From: Thalassospira sp. MCCC 1A01148
GTDB lineage: Bacteria; Pseudomonadota; Alphaproteobacteria; Rhodospirillales; Thalassospiraceae
Direction of reading: 5' to 3'
DNA length: 64,000 bases
Assembly (NCBI RefSeq): GCF_001613795.1
Contig: NZ_LPVZ01000019.1
Span: 124,001-188,000, forward strand
Part shown: positions 28,254 through 36,388 of the stretch, in pieces
Position numbering within the stretch: the stretch's first letter is position 1
How the letters are laid out: each line of letters starts with the position of its first letter
Translations under genes and position numbers: made by a program
Notes under the pieces: generated by a model
Databases searched by the model: none
The model's input: only the letters and a program-made list of their open reading frames with translations
Told to the model about the DNA's origin: nothing

Positions 28254-29201
28254 ATGCGTCTTGATAAAACTGAAATCTCGCTCGGACTGATCGCGCTTGC
28301 CTGCGTTCTGTTCGGCTTCGTTTCGCCGGGTTGGCTGATCTTCCTTTTGACCATCGCGCTGGCCAAGGCACTTGTCGTCCAGGGCGTCGTCATGCAGATG
28401 CGTTCCGGCCTCGTATCCTTTGGTCAGGGCCTGTTCTATTGCATCGGTGGTTACACCGTTGGCATGGGCGGCCAGTTCTTTGGCATTCATGATGCGATTG
28501 CTGCCCTGTCACTTGGCATGTTTGTCGCAATCGTCGTTGCCATGCTGTTGGGTCTGTTGCTGACGCGCTATCGCGAAATCTTCTTTGCCATGCTGTCGCT
28601 GGCATTTTCGATGATCCTGTTTGGCATCCTTGTCAAAAGTCAGGAACTGGGCAGCACGGACGGCTTTAACGTTCATGACTGGACCCTGTTTGGCTGGGCC
28701 CCCGAAGCAGGCGCTGGCAGCCAGCACACCGTCTTTACCATGACTGTGGTCTCTGGTCTGATCGTTGCTGTTCTGATCCATCGGTACACCAAGGCAGGCA
28801 TTGGCGTCATTTGCGAGGCTGTTCGCGAAAATGAAGTCCGTGTTGAATATCTTGGTCTGTCACCGCGCTGGTTGCTTTATGGCAACTATGTTGCTGCGGC
28901 TGCGGTATCGGCCCTTGGCGGCGGTCTGACGGCGCTGGCCACCGGCCACGTTGATCCGGAGATGGCCTATTGGACCACGTCGGGTGAATTTGTCTTCATC
29001 GCGCTTTTGGGTGGTTTGGGCCACGTGGCAGCACCGTTTATTGCGGCCATCGTGTTCTCGTTCGTGCGGACCTACGCCATCGAATTCGTTCCCCATACCT
29101 GGCAGATGATCCTCGGTTTCACGCTGCTTGCGGTCATTATCTTCCTGCCCAAAGGGCTGTGGAGCCTGGTCAGCCGTGAAAAAACAGGAGAACGGGCATG
29201 A
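28254..29201 (+). CDS. Branched-chain-type ABC permease (LivM-like)
   Basis: 315 residues from ATG 28254 with an AGGAAAAT site overlapping the end of the previous gene. About ten hydrophobic segments. Family motifs: MQMRSGLVSFGQGLFYCIGGYT, LLTRYREIFFAMLSLAFSM, AVRENEVRVEYLG and a glycine-rich LLGGLGHVAAPFI near the C-terminus. It partners the LivH-like subunit. The stop overlaps the ATPase start by 4 bp. Confidence 0.91.
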   Translation: MRLDKTEISLGLIALACVLFGFVSPGWLIFLLTIALAKALVVQGVVMQMRSGLVSFGQGLFYCIGGYTVGMGGQFFGIHDAIAALSLGMFVAIVVAMLLGLLLTRYREIFFAMLSLAFSMILFGILVKSQELGSTDGFNVHDWTLFGWAPEAGAGSQHTVFTMTVVSGLIVAVLIHRYTKAGIGVICEAVRENEVRVEYLGLSPRWLLYGNYVAAAAVSALGGGLTALATGHVDPEMAYWTTSGEFVFIALLGGLGHVAAPFIAAIVFSFVRTYAIEFVPHTWQMILGFTLLAVIIFLPKGLWSLVSREKTGERA

Positions 29202-29974
29202 CCTGCATTCTTGAAACACGTTCGCTGAACAAGGAATTCGGCGCGGTCATCGCCGCAAAGGATTTGAACGTTCAGATCAACAAGGGTGAAGTCGTTGGTG
29301 TGATCGGCTCCAACGGGGCTGGCAAAACGACCTTCATCAACATGGTGACGGGCTATCTCAAGCCGACACGCGGCGAGATCCTGTTTAACGGCAAGTCCAT
29401 CATGGGCCATTCCCCGCGTGCGATCACGCGGGCCGGTATGGCGCGTTCCTTTCAGGTTGCGCAGCTGTTCCCGGAAATGACCGTGCTCGACAACCTGATT
29501 GTCGCGCTGGCTGCGGCCGAAAGCGCCCGTCCGAGTTTCCTAAGCCCCCTGCGCAGCGATGCCCGTATTGCCAGGGCTGAGGAAATCCTTAAGGAATTCG
29601 GTGTCGAAAACTATCGCAATTCACTGGTAACCGCCGTTCCGCAGGGTGCGCGTAAACTAGTTGATATCGCCATGGCGTTGATCGGCAATCCTCAGATGCT
29701 GCTGCTTGATGAACCGACCAGTGGTGTCAGCGTGGATGAAAAAACCGACCTGATGGATACGGTCATGAATGCCGTGCGTCAGCATGGCGTAACCGTGCTG
29801 TTTGTCGAACATGACATGGATGTGGTCGAACGCTATGTCTCGCGCGTTCTGGCATTCTATAGCGGCGAAATCATTGCTGATGGCGAACCTGCGGCTGTTC
29901 TGGCCGATCAGCAGGTCCGCGATCTTGTGACCGGCCATCGTCCCACCACCAAACAAGGGAATGGCGCATCATGA
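29198..29974 (+). CDS. ABC transporter ATP-binding protein (LivG-like)
   Basis: 258 residues. Walker A is GSNGAGKTTF; Walker B and D-loop are LLLLDEPTSG; the H-loop is FVEHDMDVV. The signature is not LSGGQ but VPQGARKLVDIA, a divergence also found among LivG-type subunits, so activity need not be lost. A LivG-typical long helical insert follows the Q-loop (QLFPEMTVLDNL). Overlaps both neighbours by 4 bp, showing tight co-translation. Confidence 0.92.
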   Translation: MTCILETRSLNKEFGAVIAAKDLNVQINKGEVVGVIGSNGAGKTTFINMVTGYLKPTRGEILFNGKSIMGHSPRAITRAGMARSFQVAQLFPEMTVLDNLIVALAAAESARPSFLSPLRSDARIARAEEILKEFGVENYRNSLVTAVPQGARKLVDIAMALIGNPQMLLLDEPTSGVSVDEKTDLMDTVMNAVRQHGVTVLFVEHDMDVVERYVSRVLAFYSGEIIADGEPAAVLADQQVRDLVTGHRPTTKQGNGAS

Positions 29975-30633
29975 CCCTGGAAATCAGTAATCTCGATGTA
30001 TCGATCGGTAATATTCCGATCCTGCGCGATGTCTCGCTTTCGGTGCCGTCCGGCAAGATGTTTGGCCTGATCGGCCATAACGGGGCGGGCAAGACCACGC
30101 TGATGCGCGCCATCATGGGCCTTCTGGACGCAGATCAGGGCACCATCACCTTTGATGGGCAGGACCTGCGCAAGATGGCTGACTTTGCCCGTGCCAAAGC
30201 CGGCATCAGCTATATGCCCGAAGATCGCCGTCTGATCCCGTCCCTGACGGTCGAGGAAAACATTCTTCTTCCGGCCTGGACCAACGGTATTGCGGACGCC
30301 GAGGAACGGTTGAAATGGGTCTATGACCTGCTGCCGGAAATCGCCCAGTTCCGGGATCGCCGTGCGCTGCAGCTTTCCGGTGGTCAGCAGAAACTGGTCT
30401 CGCTCGGGCGTGCATTGATGCCCGGTCGCAATCTTTTGTTGCTCGATGAACCGTTCGAAGGGGTCGCACCGGTCCTGTCACGCCGCCTGTCGGAAGTCAT
30501 TTCCGATCTTGGCAGCAGCGGGCTGTGCGTTCTGATCTCTGAATCTGATGACAGCCACTCCGCCGATCTGGTGGCGGGCAGTTATCGCATCGAACGTGGC
30601 ACCGTTTCCAAGGCTGAACTGGAAACCGCCTGA
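29971..30633 (+). CDS. ABC transporter ATP-binding protein (LivF-like)
   Basis: 220 residues, slightly short for LivF (about 235). Walker A is GHNGAGKTTL, the Q-loop is YMPEDRRLIPSLTV, the signature is LSGGQQKLV, Walker B is LLLLDEPFEG. The usual H-loop His appears replaced: the position reads VLISESDD where most LivF have a VEQ/EHN-type sequence; several LivF proteins lack a canonical His, so this may be tolerated. It pairs with the LivG-like ATPase. Last transporter gene before the dehydrogenases. Confidence 0.9.
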   Translation: MTLEISNLDVSIGNIPILRDVSLSVPSGKMFGLIGHNGAGKTTLMRAIMGLLDADQGTITFDGQDLRKMADFARAKAGISYMPEDRRLIPSLTVEENILLPAWTNGIADAEERLKWVYDLLPEIAQFRDRRALQLSGGQQKLVSLGRALMPGRNLLLLDEPFEGVAPVLSRRLSEVISDLGSSGLCVLISESDDSHSADLVAGSYRIERGTVSKAELETA

Positions 30634-30668
30634 TCCCGACAACAGACATGTCAAAAGACGAGGTCCCC

Positions 30669-31823
30669 ATGTCAGACTTTGTGTTTGAAACCACTCCTCG
30701 CGTCATCTGCGAGTTCGACGGTGCCTTGCAACTCGGCACCCTGTGCAAGGAGTTCGGCGCGAAACGCGCCGTTCTTCTGTCCGATCCGGGTTTGCAGAAG
30801 GTTGGCCTGATCGACGCCCCTTATGCAGCACTTAAGGAAGCCGGGATTGAAACCCTGCTTTGGACCGATGTTCAGGCAGACCCGCCCGAGGAAAGCATTC
30901 TTGCCGCGGTCAAGGGTGCCCGTGACTTCAAGGCCGATATCGTCATCGGCCTTGGCGGCGGTTCATCGCTTGATACCGCAAAACTGGTCGCCCTTCTGTG
31001 TGGCAAGGATCAGAAACTTGACGAGATCTATGGCATCGGTCTGGCAACCGTTCCGCGCCTGCCGCTTATTCAGGTGCCGACCACGGCGGGCACCGGTTCG
31101 GAAGTCACGCCGATTTCGATCGTTACCACGCCAACGCACGAGAAAAAGGGCGTGGTGTCCAGCCTGCTTTATCCCGATGTCGCACTGCTTGATGCCAAAC
31201 TGACCATGGGCCTTCCGGCCCCGATCACGGGCATGACCGGCATTGATGCCATGGTACACGCCATTGAGGCCTACACCACCAAGCACAAGAAAAATGCCCT
31301 GTCGGACGGACTTGCCATCCGCGCGATGCAGCTGATGACAGCCCATATCGATGATGCGGTTTCTGCCAGCCCGTCACGCGAAGCCCGTGAAGCCATGCTT
31401 CAGGGGTCCATGCTGGCCGGAATGGCCTTTGCCAATGCCCCGGTCGCAGCGGTTCATGCCCTTGCCTATCCACTGGGCGGGCATTTCCATGTCCCGCATG
31501 GACACAGCAATGCGCTGGTCCTGATCGAGGTTTTGAAATTCAATCGGGATGCGGCCGTATCGCAATATGCCGAACTCGCCCGCGCCATTCTGCCGGGTGA
31601 AAAGTTCGCAAATGACGATGCTGCCTGTGATCGCTTCATTGCTTTCATGACCGACATGGTCGAACGCATGCCATTCAGCCGCACCTTGCGCGAAGTCGGC
31701 GTGGCGGAAAGCGATCTCGACATGCTGGCGACCGATGCGATGAAGGTTGAACGCCTTTTGATCAACAATCCGCGTGAAATGACGTTCGACGCCGCCCGCG
31801 CGATCTATGCCGCCGTGCTGTAA
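30669..31823 (+). CDS. Iron-containing alcohol dehydrogenase 1
   Basis: 384 residues from ATG 30669, preceded by GAGGT at proper distance; an in-frame ATG at 30648 lacks a site. Group III (Fe) ADH fold: NAD-binding GLGGGSSLDTAK, PTTAGTGSEVT, then metal ligands Asp and His in MTGIDAMVHAIEAY and two His in the HALAYPLGG / VPHGHSNA segment. It would oxidise an alcohol group to an aldehyde with NAD+. It is a paralogue of the gene after gabD. Together they suggest stepwise oxidation of a diol or omega-hydroxy acid. Confidence 0.92.
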   Translation: MSDFVFETTPRVICEFDGALQLGTLCKEFGAKRAVLLSDPGLQKVGLIDAPYAALKEAGIETLLWTDVQADPPEESILAAVKGARDFKADIVIGLGGGSSLDTAKLVALLCGKDQKLDEIYGIGLATVPRLPLIQVPTTAGTGSEVTPISIVTTPTHEKKGVVSSLLYPDVALLDAKLTMGLPAPITGMTGIDAMVHAIEAYTTKHKKNALSDGLAIRAMQLMTAHIDDAVSASPSREAREAMLQGSMLAGMAFANAPVAAVHALAYPLGGHFHVPHGHSNALVLIEVLKFNRDAAVSQYAELARAILPGEKFANDDAACDRFIAFMTDMVERMPFSRTLREVGVAESDLDMLATDAMKVERLLINNPREMTFDAARAIYAAVL

Positions 31824-31841
31824 CGAAAAGGAATAGCCACC

Positions 31842-33317
31842 ATGACCATCCAGCTAAATGATACTGGCCTTTGGCAAACCCAGGGGCATATCGACGGCAA
31901 ATGGGTTGCATCGGACAGCGGCAAGACCTTTGCGGTTGTTGACCCGGCCACCGGCGAACATCTTGCCGATGTTCCCGATATGGGCGCGGCAGAAACCAAT
32001 CGTGCGATTGATGCCGCCAATGCCGCCCTTCCAACTTGGCGGGCCAAAACCGCCAAGGAACGTGCAAATGTGTTGCGCAAATGGTTTGACCTCTGCATGG
32101 CGGCACAGGCCGACCTTGCATTGCTGATGACCCGCGAACAGGGCAAACCCCTGGCCGAGGCATCCGGCGAAGTGGCCTATGGCGCGTCCTTCCTTGAATG
32201 GTTTGCCGAAGAAGGCAAACGCATTTACGGCGATGTCATCCCGTCCCATGGCGCGGACAAACGCATCATCACCGTCAAACAGCCGATTGGTGTTGTTGCC
32301 GCGATCACGCCGTGGAACTTCCCGATGGCAATGATCACGCGCAAATGTGCCCCGGCCCTTGCCGCGGGTTGCACGGTCGTCATCAAACCGGCGGAAGATA
32401 CCCCGCTGACCGCGCTTGCACTGGTCGAACTGGCCAAACGTGCCGGGTTCCCCGATGGCGTACTCAATATCGTCACGGCATCACACGGGGCGGAAATCGG
32501 TGGTGAACTGACTGCCAACCCGATCGTGCGCAAGTTGTCCTTCACCGGCTCCACCCAGGTCGGCAAACTTTTGATGCGTCAATGTTCTGATACCGTCAAA
32601 AAAGTCAGCCTGGAGCTTGGCGGCAATGCGCCGTTTATTGTCTTTGACGACGCCGATCTGGATGCGGCCGTTGCAGGCGCGATTGCCTCGAAATACCGCA
32701 ATGCCGGTCAGACCTGTGTCTGTGCCAACCGCATTCTGGTTCAGGAAGGTGTCTATGACGCCTTCGCCGCCAAACTGGCCGAGGCCGTTGGCAAATTGCG
32801 TGTCGGTTTGGGCACCGAAGAAGGCATCACCCAGGGCCCGCTGATCAATGCCAAGGCGATTGAAAAAGTCGAAGCACTTGTCGAAGACGCGGTTTCACGT
32901 GGGGCAAAGGCTGTTCTGGGTGGTGACCGGGCCAAACCGGATAGCAACTTCTTTACCCCGACCATTCTGACCGGGGTTACGTCGGATATGCGGATTTTCT
33001 CCGAGGAAATCTTTGGTCCGGTTGCACCGCTGTTCAAATTCAGCAGCGAAGAAGACGCCATTCGCATGGCCAATGACACGCCATTTGGTCTGGCTGCCTA
33101 TTTCTATGCCCGTGATATCGGCCGCATCTGGCGGGTTGGCGAGGCGCTTGAATACGGCATCGTTGGCATCAACGAAGGCATCATTTCGACCGAATCAGCC
33201 CCGTTTGGCGGGGTCAAGGAATCCGGCATCGGCCGCGAAGGGTCGAAATACGGCGTCGATGACTTCGTCGAGATTAAATATATGTGCCTCGGCGGTCTCG
33301 CCGGGAATGCCAACTGA
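31842..33317 (+). CDS. gabD: NAD(P)-dependent succinate-semialdehyde dehydrogenase, GabD type
   Basis: 491 residues, highly similar in layout to E. coli GabD: SGEVAYGASFLEWFAEEGKRI-like block around 108-128, PWNFP (157-161), FTGSTQVG (234-241), catalytic Glu259 in LELGGNAPF and Cys292 in NAGQTCVCAN, and the C-terminal GREGSKYG. GabD enzymes oxidise succinate semialdehyde, and often glutarate semialdehyde, to the acid. No GABA aminotransferase gene is nearby; the partners are two Fe-alcohol dehydrogenases. So the semialdehyde probably comes from a hydroxy acid or diol rather than GABA. That last point is inference. Confidence 0.9.
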   Translation: MTIQLNDTGLWQTQGHIDGKWVASDSGKTFAVVDPATGEHLADVPDMGAAETNRAIDAANAALPTWRAKTAKERANVLRKWFDLCMAAQADLALLMTREQGKPLAEASGEVAYGASFLEWFAEEGKRIYGDVIPSHGADKRIITVKQPIGVVAAITPWNFPMAMITRKCAPALAAGCTVVIKPAEDTPLTALALVELAKRAGFPDGVLNIVTASHGAEIGGELTANPIVRKLSFTGSTQVGKLLMRQCSDTVKKVSLELGGNAPFIVFDDADLDAAVAGAIASKYRNAGQTCVCANRILVQEGVYDAFAAKLAEAVGKLRVGLGTEEGITQGPLINAKAIEKVEALVEDAVSRGAKAVLGGDRAKPDSNFFTPTILTGVTSDMRIFSEEIFGPVAPLFKFSSEEDAIRMANDTPFGLAAYFYARDIGRIWRVGEALEYGIVGINEGIISTESAPFGGVKESGIGREGSKYGVDDFVEIKYMCLGGLAGNAN

Positions 33318-33338
33318 TCCCGGATAAGGAGACACATC

Positions 33339-34493
33339 ATGAGTTTCATGTTCCGAAGCGTGCCGCGCATCGTCTGCGAAGCCGGCGGCATTGCCAAGAC
33401 CGGCAGCCTGATGAAGGAACTCGGCGCCAGCCGTGTCACCATTGTCTGCGATCCGGGCATCGTCAAACTGGGCTTTGCGCAAAAGGCGCAAGATGCACTT
33501 GAGGCCGCCGGTATCGCGGTTCAGGTCTTTTCCGAGGTCGAAGCCGACCCGCCCCAGAAAATCGTCGAAGCCGCCATTGCCGGTGCACGTGAATGGAAGG
33601 CGGATGGCGTAATCGGTCTTGGCGGCGGCAGCTCGCTCGATAGTGCCAAGCTGGTTGCATTGCTTGCCAACAGCGATCAGACCATCGAAGAGATCTATGG
33701 GGTGGACAAGGCAACCGGTGATCGCCTGCCGTTGATCCAGATCCCGACCACCGCCGGGACCGGATCGGAAGTTACATGGGTGTCGGTGATTACCGATAAC
33801 GACCACCTCAAACAGGTTGTCTACACCCCGCAACTGATGCCCGATATCGCGCTTCTTGATGCGGAACTGACCTATGGCCTGCCGCAAAAGGTCACAGCGG
33901 CCACGGGCCTTGATGCCATGGTCCATGCGATCGAAGGCTATACCAGCCGCACACGCAAAAACCCGATTGCCGATGGCATGGCGGTCACCGCCCTTTCGCT
34001 GCTCGGCAAGAACCTGATGAAGGTGATTGAAAATCCGGGTGACAAGCAAGCACGCTCTGCCATGTTGCAGGGATCGCTGATTGCCGGGATGGCCTTTGCC
34101 AATGCATCGGTTGCCGCCATTCATGGATTGGCCTATCCGCTGGGCGCACGTTTCCACATCCCGCATGGCCATGCCAATGCGCTGGTGATGGCGCAGGTGA
34201 TCCGCTTTAACCTGCCAGCCGCGAAAAAGCTGTATGCCGAACTCGCCCCGTGCCTGATCGAAGGGGTCGATTTTGACAGCGAAGACGCCGCCGCCGAGGC
34301 GTTCGTCAAACGGATCGAGGAAATGGTCCCGGCCAGCGGTCTTGAAATCCGCCTGCGCGATCTTGGCGTTACCGAAGAGTCCCTGCCTGAAATGGCCGAG
34401 GAAGTCTTTACCAAGATCCATCGCCTGATCGACAGCAATCCGCGCGACATGACTACCAAGGAAATCGAGGCGATTTATCGCAGCGTTTATTGA
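33339..34493 (+). CDS. Iron-containing alcohol dehydrogenase 2
   Basis: 384 residues, the same length and fold as Fe-ADH 1 (GLGGGSSLDSAK, PTTAGTGSEVTWVS, ATGLDAMVHAIEGY with metal Asp/His, HGLAYPLGARFHIPHGHANA with metal His). It reads as a diverged tandem duplicate with gabD in between. ATG 33339 has an AAGGAGA site 10 nt upstream. Last gene of the sigma-54-controlled operon. Keeping both copies suggests they act on two different alcohol groups or chain lengths. Confidence 0.92.
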   Translation: MSFMFRSVPRIVCEAGGIAKTGSLMKELGASRVTIVCDPGIVKLGFAQKAQDALEAAGIAVQVFSEVEADPPQKIVEAAIAGAREWKADGVIGLGGGSSLDSAKLVALLANSDQTIEEIYGVDKATGDRLPLIQIPTTAGTGSEVTWVSVITDNDHLKQVVYTPQLMPDIALLDAELTYGLPQKVTAATGLDAMVHAIEGYTSRTRKNPIADGMAVTALSLLGKNLMKVIENPGDKQARSAMLQGSLIAGMAFANASVAAIHGLAYPLGARFHIPHGHANALVMAQVIRFNLPAAKKLYAELAPCLIEGVDFDSEDAAAEAFVKRIEEMVPASGLEIRLRDLGVTEESLPEMAEEVFTKIHRLIDSNPRDMTTKEIEAIYRSVY

Positions 34494-34531
34494 TTTGCCC
34501 GTTTGCAAACTTCGGTTTGTATCGTGGCACA

Positions 34532-34570
34532 AGAACCGGCGGCCTGTTTGGTCGCTTGGCCGCCGGTTCT
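34532..34570. terminator. Probable terminator hairpin between convergent genes
   Basis: A 13-bp perfect stem (AGAACCGGCGGCC with its complement) and 13-nt loop lie between the Fe-ADH 2 and cyclase stops. T runs are weak on both sides, so termination efficiency is uncertain. Confidence 0.6.
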
Positions 34571-34596
34571 AAAGTTATCAAAATGATCAGACCGGC

Positions 34597-35544
34597 TTAG
34601 CGAATGGCAACCGGGTTGATGATCATCTGTACAGCGCCCTTAAGCTTGGCCTGCCCGAGAACGAACAGGAACTCGTGCGCCCGGTCTGCGGCCAGGTCCC
34701 GGGTGACGATATTTTCAAGAATATAGACACCGTTTTCTGCCAGAAGCTTCACATGGACCGGGAAGAAAGTACTGGGATCTTCATGGGGAACAGCTTCAAG
34801 CCCCCATGTATCGGCGCCAACGGCCACAACACCCTGATTTGCCAACCATTCCGCTGCTTCCAGACCGAGGCCCGGTTCGGTCGTCCCGTAAAGCTCGTTG
34901 TCCTTCCCGACCAAATCAAGCCATCCGGTATGGATCAGAGCCACATCTCCCTTGCGAATTTCGGTACCTGCCGCTTTTTGGGCCGCCAAGATGTCCTCAA
35001 GGGTGATGACATAGCCGCCTTCAAGACGATCCGTCCCCTTGATCGCCGCAACGTCCAGCAGAACACCACGCGTTGCCATTGGTGGCACGTTTTCAATGCC
35101 AAGCTTGGTCAGGCCGGTGGCTGCGACCATGTCTTCGGCGTGGTTATTGTTATAATAGGTATGATGATCACCCAGATGGCCCAGACCATCAATCTGTGTC
35201 CCGACACCGAGCCAGCCGGTGAACATGTCATCGTTGTAGGTTCCCGCATTGCTGCCGATTGTTTTGTTACCGCTTTGTCCGGGCGAGAAAACCGTCACTG
35301 CGACACCACGTGGTGCAAAGGCCGGCGTATCACGTGAAACTTCCATTCCCAGTGAATAGACCTTGCCTTCGGAAATCAGCTTGCTGGCTGCAAGTGTTAC
35401 TTCCGAAGTCAGATAGTTCGCTGCCCCGATCTGATCTTCCGGACCAAAGTGAGAACTGAACCTTTCATCAGCACACGCAGAGCCAACAATTCCGATTGCA
35501 CCAAGCATTGCGGATGCAAAGGTCACGATTTTTACTTTTTGCAT
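34597..35544 (-). CDS. Exported cyclase-family (kynurenine formamidase-like) hydrolase
   Basis: 315 residues from ATG 35544 with GGGAGGAAAT upstream. A signal peptide (about 1-25, ending SACADE) sends it to the periplasm. Cyclase family (PF04199-like) with GTQIDGLGHLGD in place of the usual HxGTHxDxPxH: Asp and the last His are kept, while two His positions are Gly and Gln, as in the long-form members of the family. Relatives hydrolyse amide or lactam bonds (formylkynurenine, isatin) with Mn or Zn. A sigma-54 promoter and a TTGAGCG palindrome upstream put it under the neighbouring two-component system, so it may open a ring or amide before import. Confidence 0.85.
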   Translation of the reverse strand: MQKVKIVTFASAMLGAIGIVGSACADERFSSHFGPEDQIGAANYLTSEVTLAASKLISEGKVYSLGMEVSRDTPAFAPRGVAVTVFSPGQSGNKTIGSNAGTYNDDMFTGWLGVGTQIDGLGHLGDHHTYYNNNHAEDMVAATGLTKLGIENVPPMATRGVLLDVAAIKGTDRLEGGYVITLEDILAAQKAAGTEIRKGDVALIHTGWLDLVGKDNELYGTTEPGLGLEAAEWLANQGVVAVGADTWGLEAVPHEDPSTFFPVHVKLLAENGVYILENIVTRDLAADRAHEFLFVLGQAKLKGAVQMIINPVAIR

Positions 35545-35580
35545 TATTTCCTCCCTAAGTTGATAAGGACTCAGGGAAGG

Positions 35581-35595
35581 GCAATTCTTGTGCCA
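35581..35595 (-). promoter_or_regulatory. Sigma-54 promoter (-24/-12) of the cyclase gene
   Basis: On the minus strand TGGCAC-AAGAA-TTGC matches the sigma-54 consensus exactly, the same 15-bp architecture as at 24512. The predicted start near 35570 leaves a leader of about 26 nt containing the ribosome site. Confidence 0.9.
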
Positions 35596-35633
35596 ACAAA
35601 AAATGACCAAAACTCAGGGAAATCAGCGTTTTG

Positions 35634-35652
35634 TTGAGCGGTCGCCGCTCAA
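35634..35652. promoter_or_regulatory. Upstream activating site 3 (cyclase gene)
   Basis: TTGAGCG-GTCGC-CGCTCAA has both 7-bp arms identical to sites 1 and 2 upstream of the ABC/dehydrogenase operon. It lies about 50 bp beyond the -24 element of the cyclase promoter. This shared site is the main evidence for a common regulator. Confidence 0.85.
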
Positions 35653-35750
35653 GAACTCCTTGAGATGATCGCTTGCCGCTCCGGCTGCCAGACCAGCCAT
35701 ACAATGCACGGCATGGTTTTGTCGCGATATATTACGTTTGGAGAAAAAGC

Positions 35751-35806
35751 GATGGTGCCCCCGGGGAGAATCGAACTCCCACTCACTAGGTGAAACAGAT
35801 TTTGAG
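35751..35806 (-). pseudogene. Orphan 3' fragment of tRNA-Leu(CAA), att-like repeat copy A
   Basis: 56 bp that match the anticodon loop to CCA end of the intact tRNA-Leu at 62329-62414 at 55 of 56 positions (difference at 35789 versus 62365, in the variable arm). The 5' half of the tRNA is absent. Identity starts exactly at the anticodon-loop CTCAAAA and runs 2 bp past the CCA. This is the kind of fragment left by site-specific integration into a tRNA gene. The 378-bp gap 35545-35922 holds this, the sigma-54 promoter and activating site 3, and no gene. Confidence 0.9.
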
Positions 35807-35922
35807 GCAGAATATTATTCAAGAAAATCAATCGATTATCGTGCCCTCACGGTCGAGCACAGTAACTTCCTCGGGTAAGTTTTTGACGAATTTCCACGGT
35901 TTTACGGAATAAAGAAACTCGT

Positions 35923-36378
35923 TCAAAGAACCTGATAGACCGACACATAAACCGTGCTTTTTTCGCGCTGTCCGGATCCGACAAAGATGCGATGGTTCAG
36001 CCAGCTATAGCGTTCATCGCCGGTTTCAAACCGGGGCTGCGTGCGCATGTAATATTTCGACGGATCGACATGTTCGCCGCGTGCAAGCGCGTCCAGAACA
36101 TCCTTGGGACCATGCCGGAACCCGAAATTGCGGATGTCAATCAACGCCCCGTCGTGGGTTTCGATGCAATACCGGGTGTCGAGTTCGGCCACACCGTTGT
36201 CGAAAACGGTTTGCCAGTCCGCACCCAAAGCCAGAACGCGACCATTCAACGACTTGCCTTCAACATGGCCGCCTATGATCGGGATGATCCGGCGTGTGCC
36301 GCGCATCGAGTTGCCCAATTCCATCGGGGCTTCCAGTTCGACCGTCAGATCGCAAAAATGTTCAATCTCAAGCTTCAT
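35923..36378 (-). CDS. DUF3237 family protein
   Basis: 151 residues, the normal length for DUF3237, with its marker pattern: LTVELEAPMELGNSMRGTRRIIPIIGG, then LNGRVLALGADWQT, ARYCIE-like DTRYCIETHDGALIDIRN and a C-terminal HRIFVGSGQRE. Predicted all-beta and cytoplasmic; no catalytic residues are established for the family. It is the last gene after a TRAP transporter (10 bp from the DctM stop). DUF3237 genes are often found beside aromatic-acid or CoA-thioester catabolism, which fits this neighbourhood, but no function should be claimed. Confidence 0.85.
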   Translation of the reverse strand: MKLEIEHFCDLTVELEAPMELGNSMRGTRRIIPIIGGHVEGKSLNGRVLALGADWQTVFDNGVAELDTRYCIETHDGALIDIRNFGFRHGPKDVLDALARGEHVDPSKYYMRTQPRFETGDERYSWLNHRIFVGSGQREKSTVYVSVYQVL

Positions 36379-36388
36379 ATCGGCCTCT

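Noticed and set aside
33195-34532. 445-codon minus-strand open frame under Fe-ADH 2
   Set aside because: Opposite a complete dehydrogenase with intact metal ligands; no supporting features of its own.
35751-35806. A second functional tRNA-Leu gene at 35751
   Set aside because: The acceptor 5' strand, D-arm and 5' anticodon stem are missing; only the 3' part matches.
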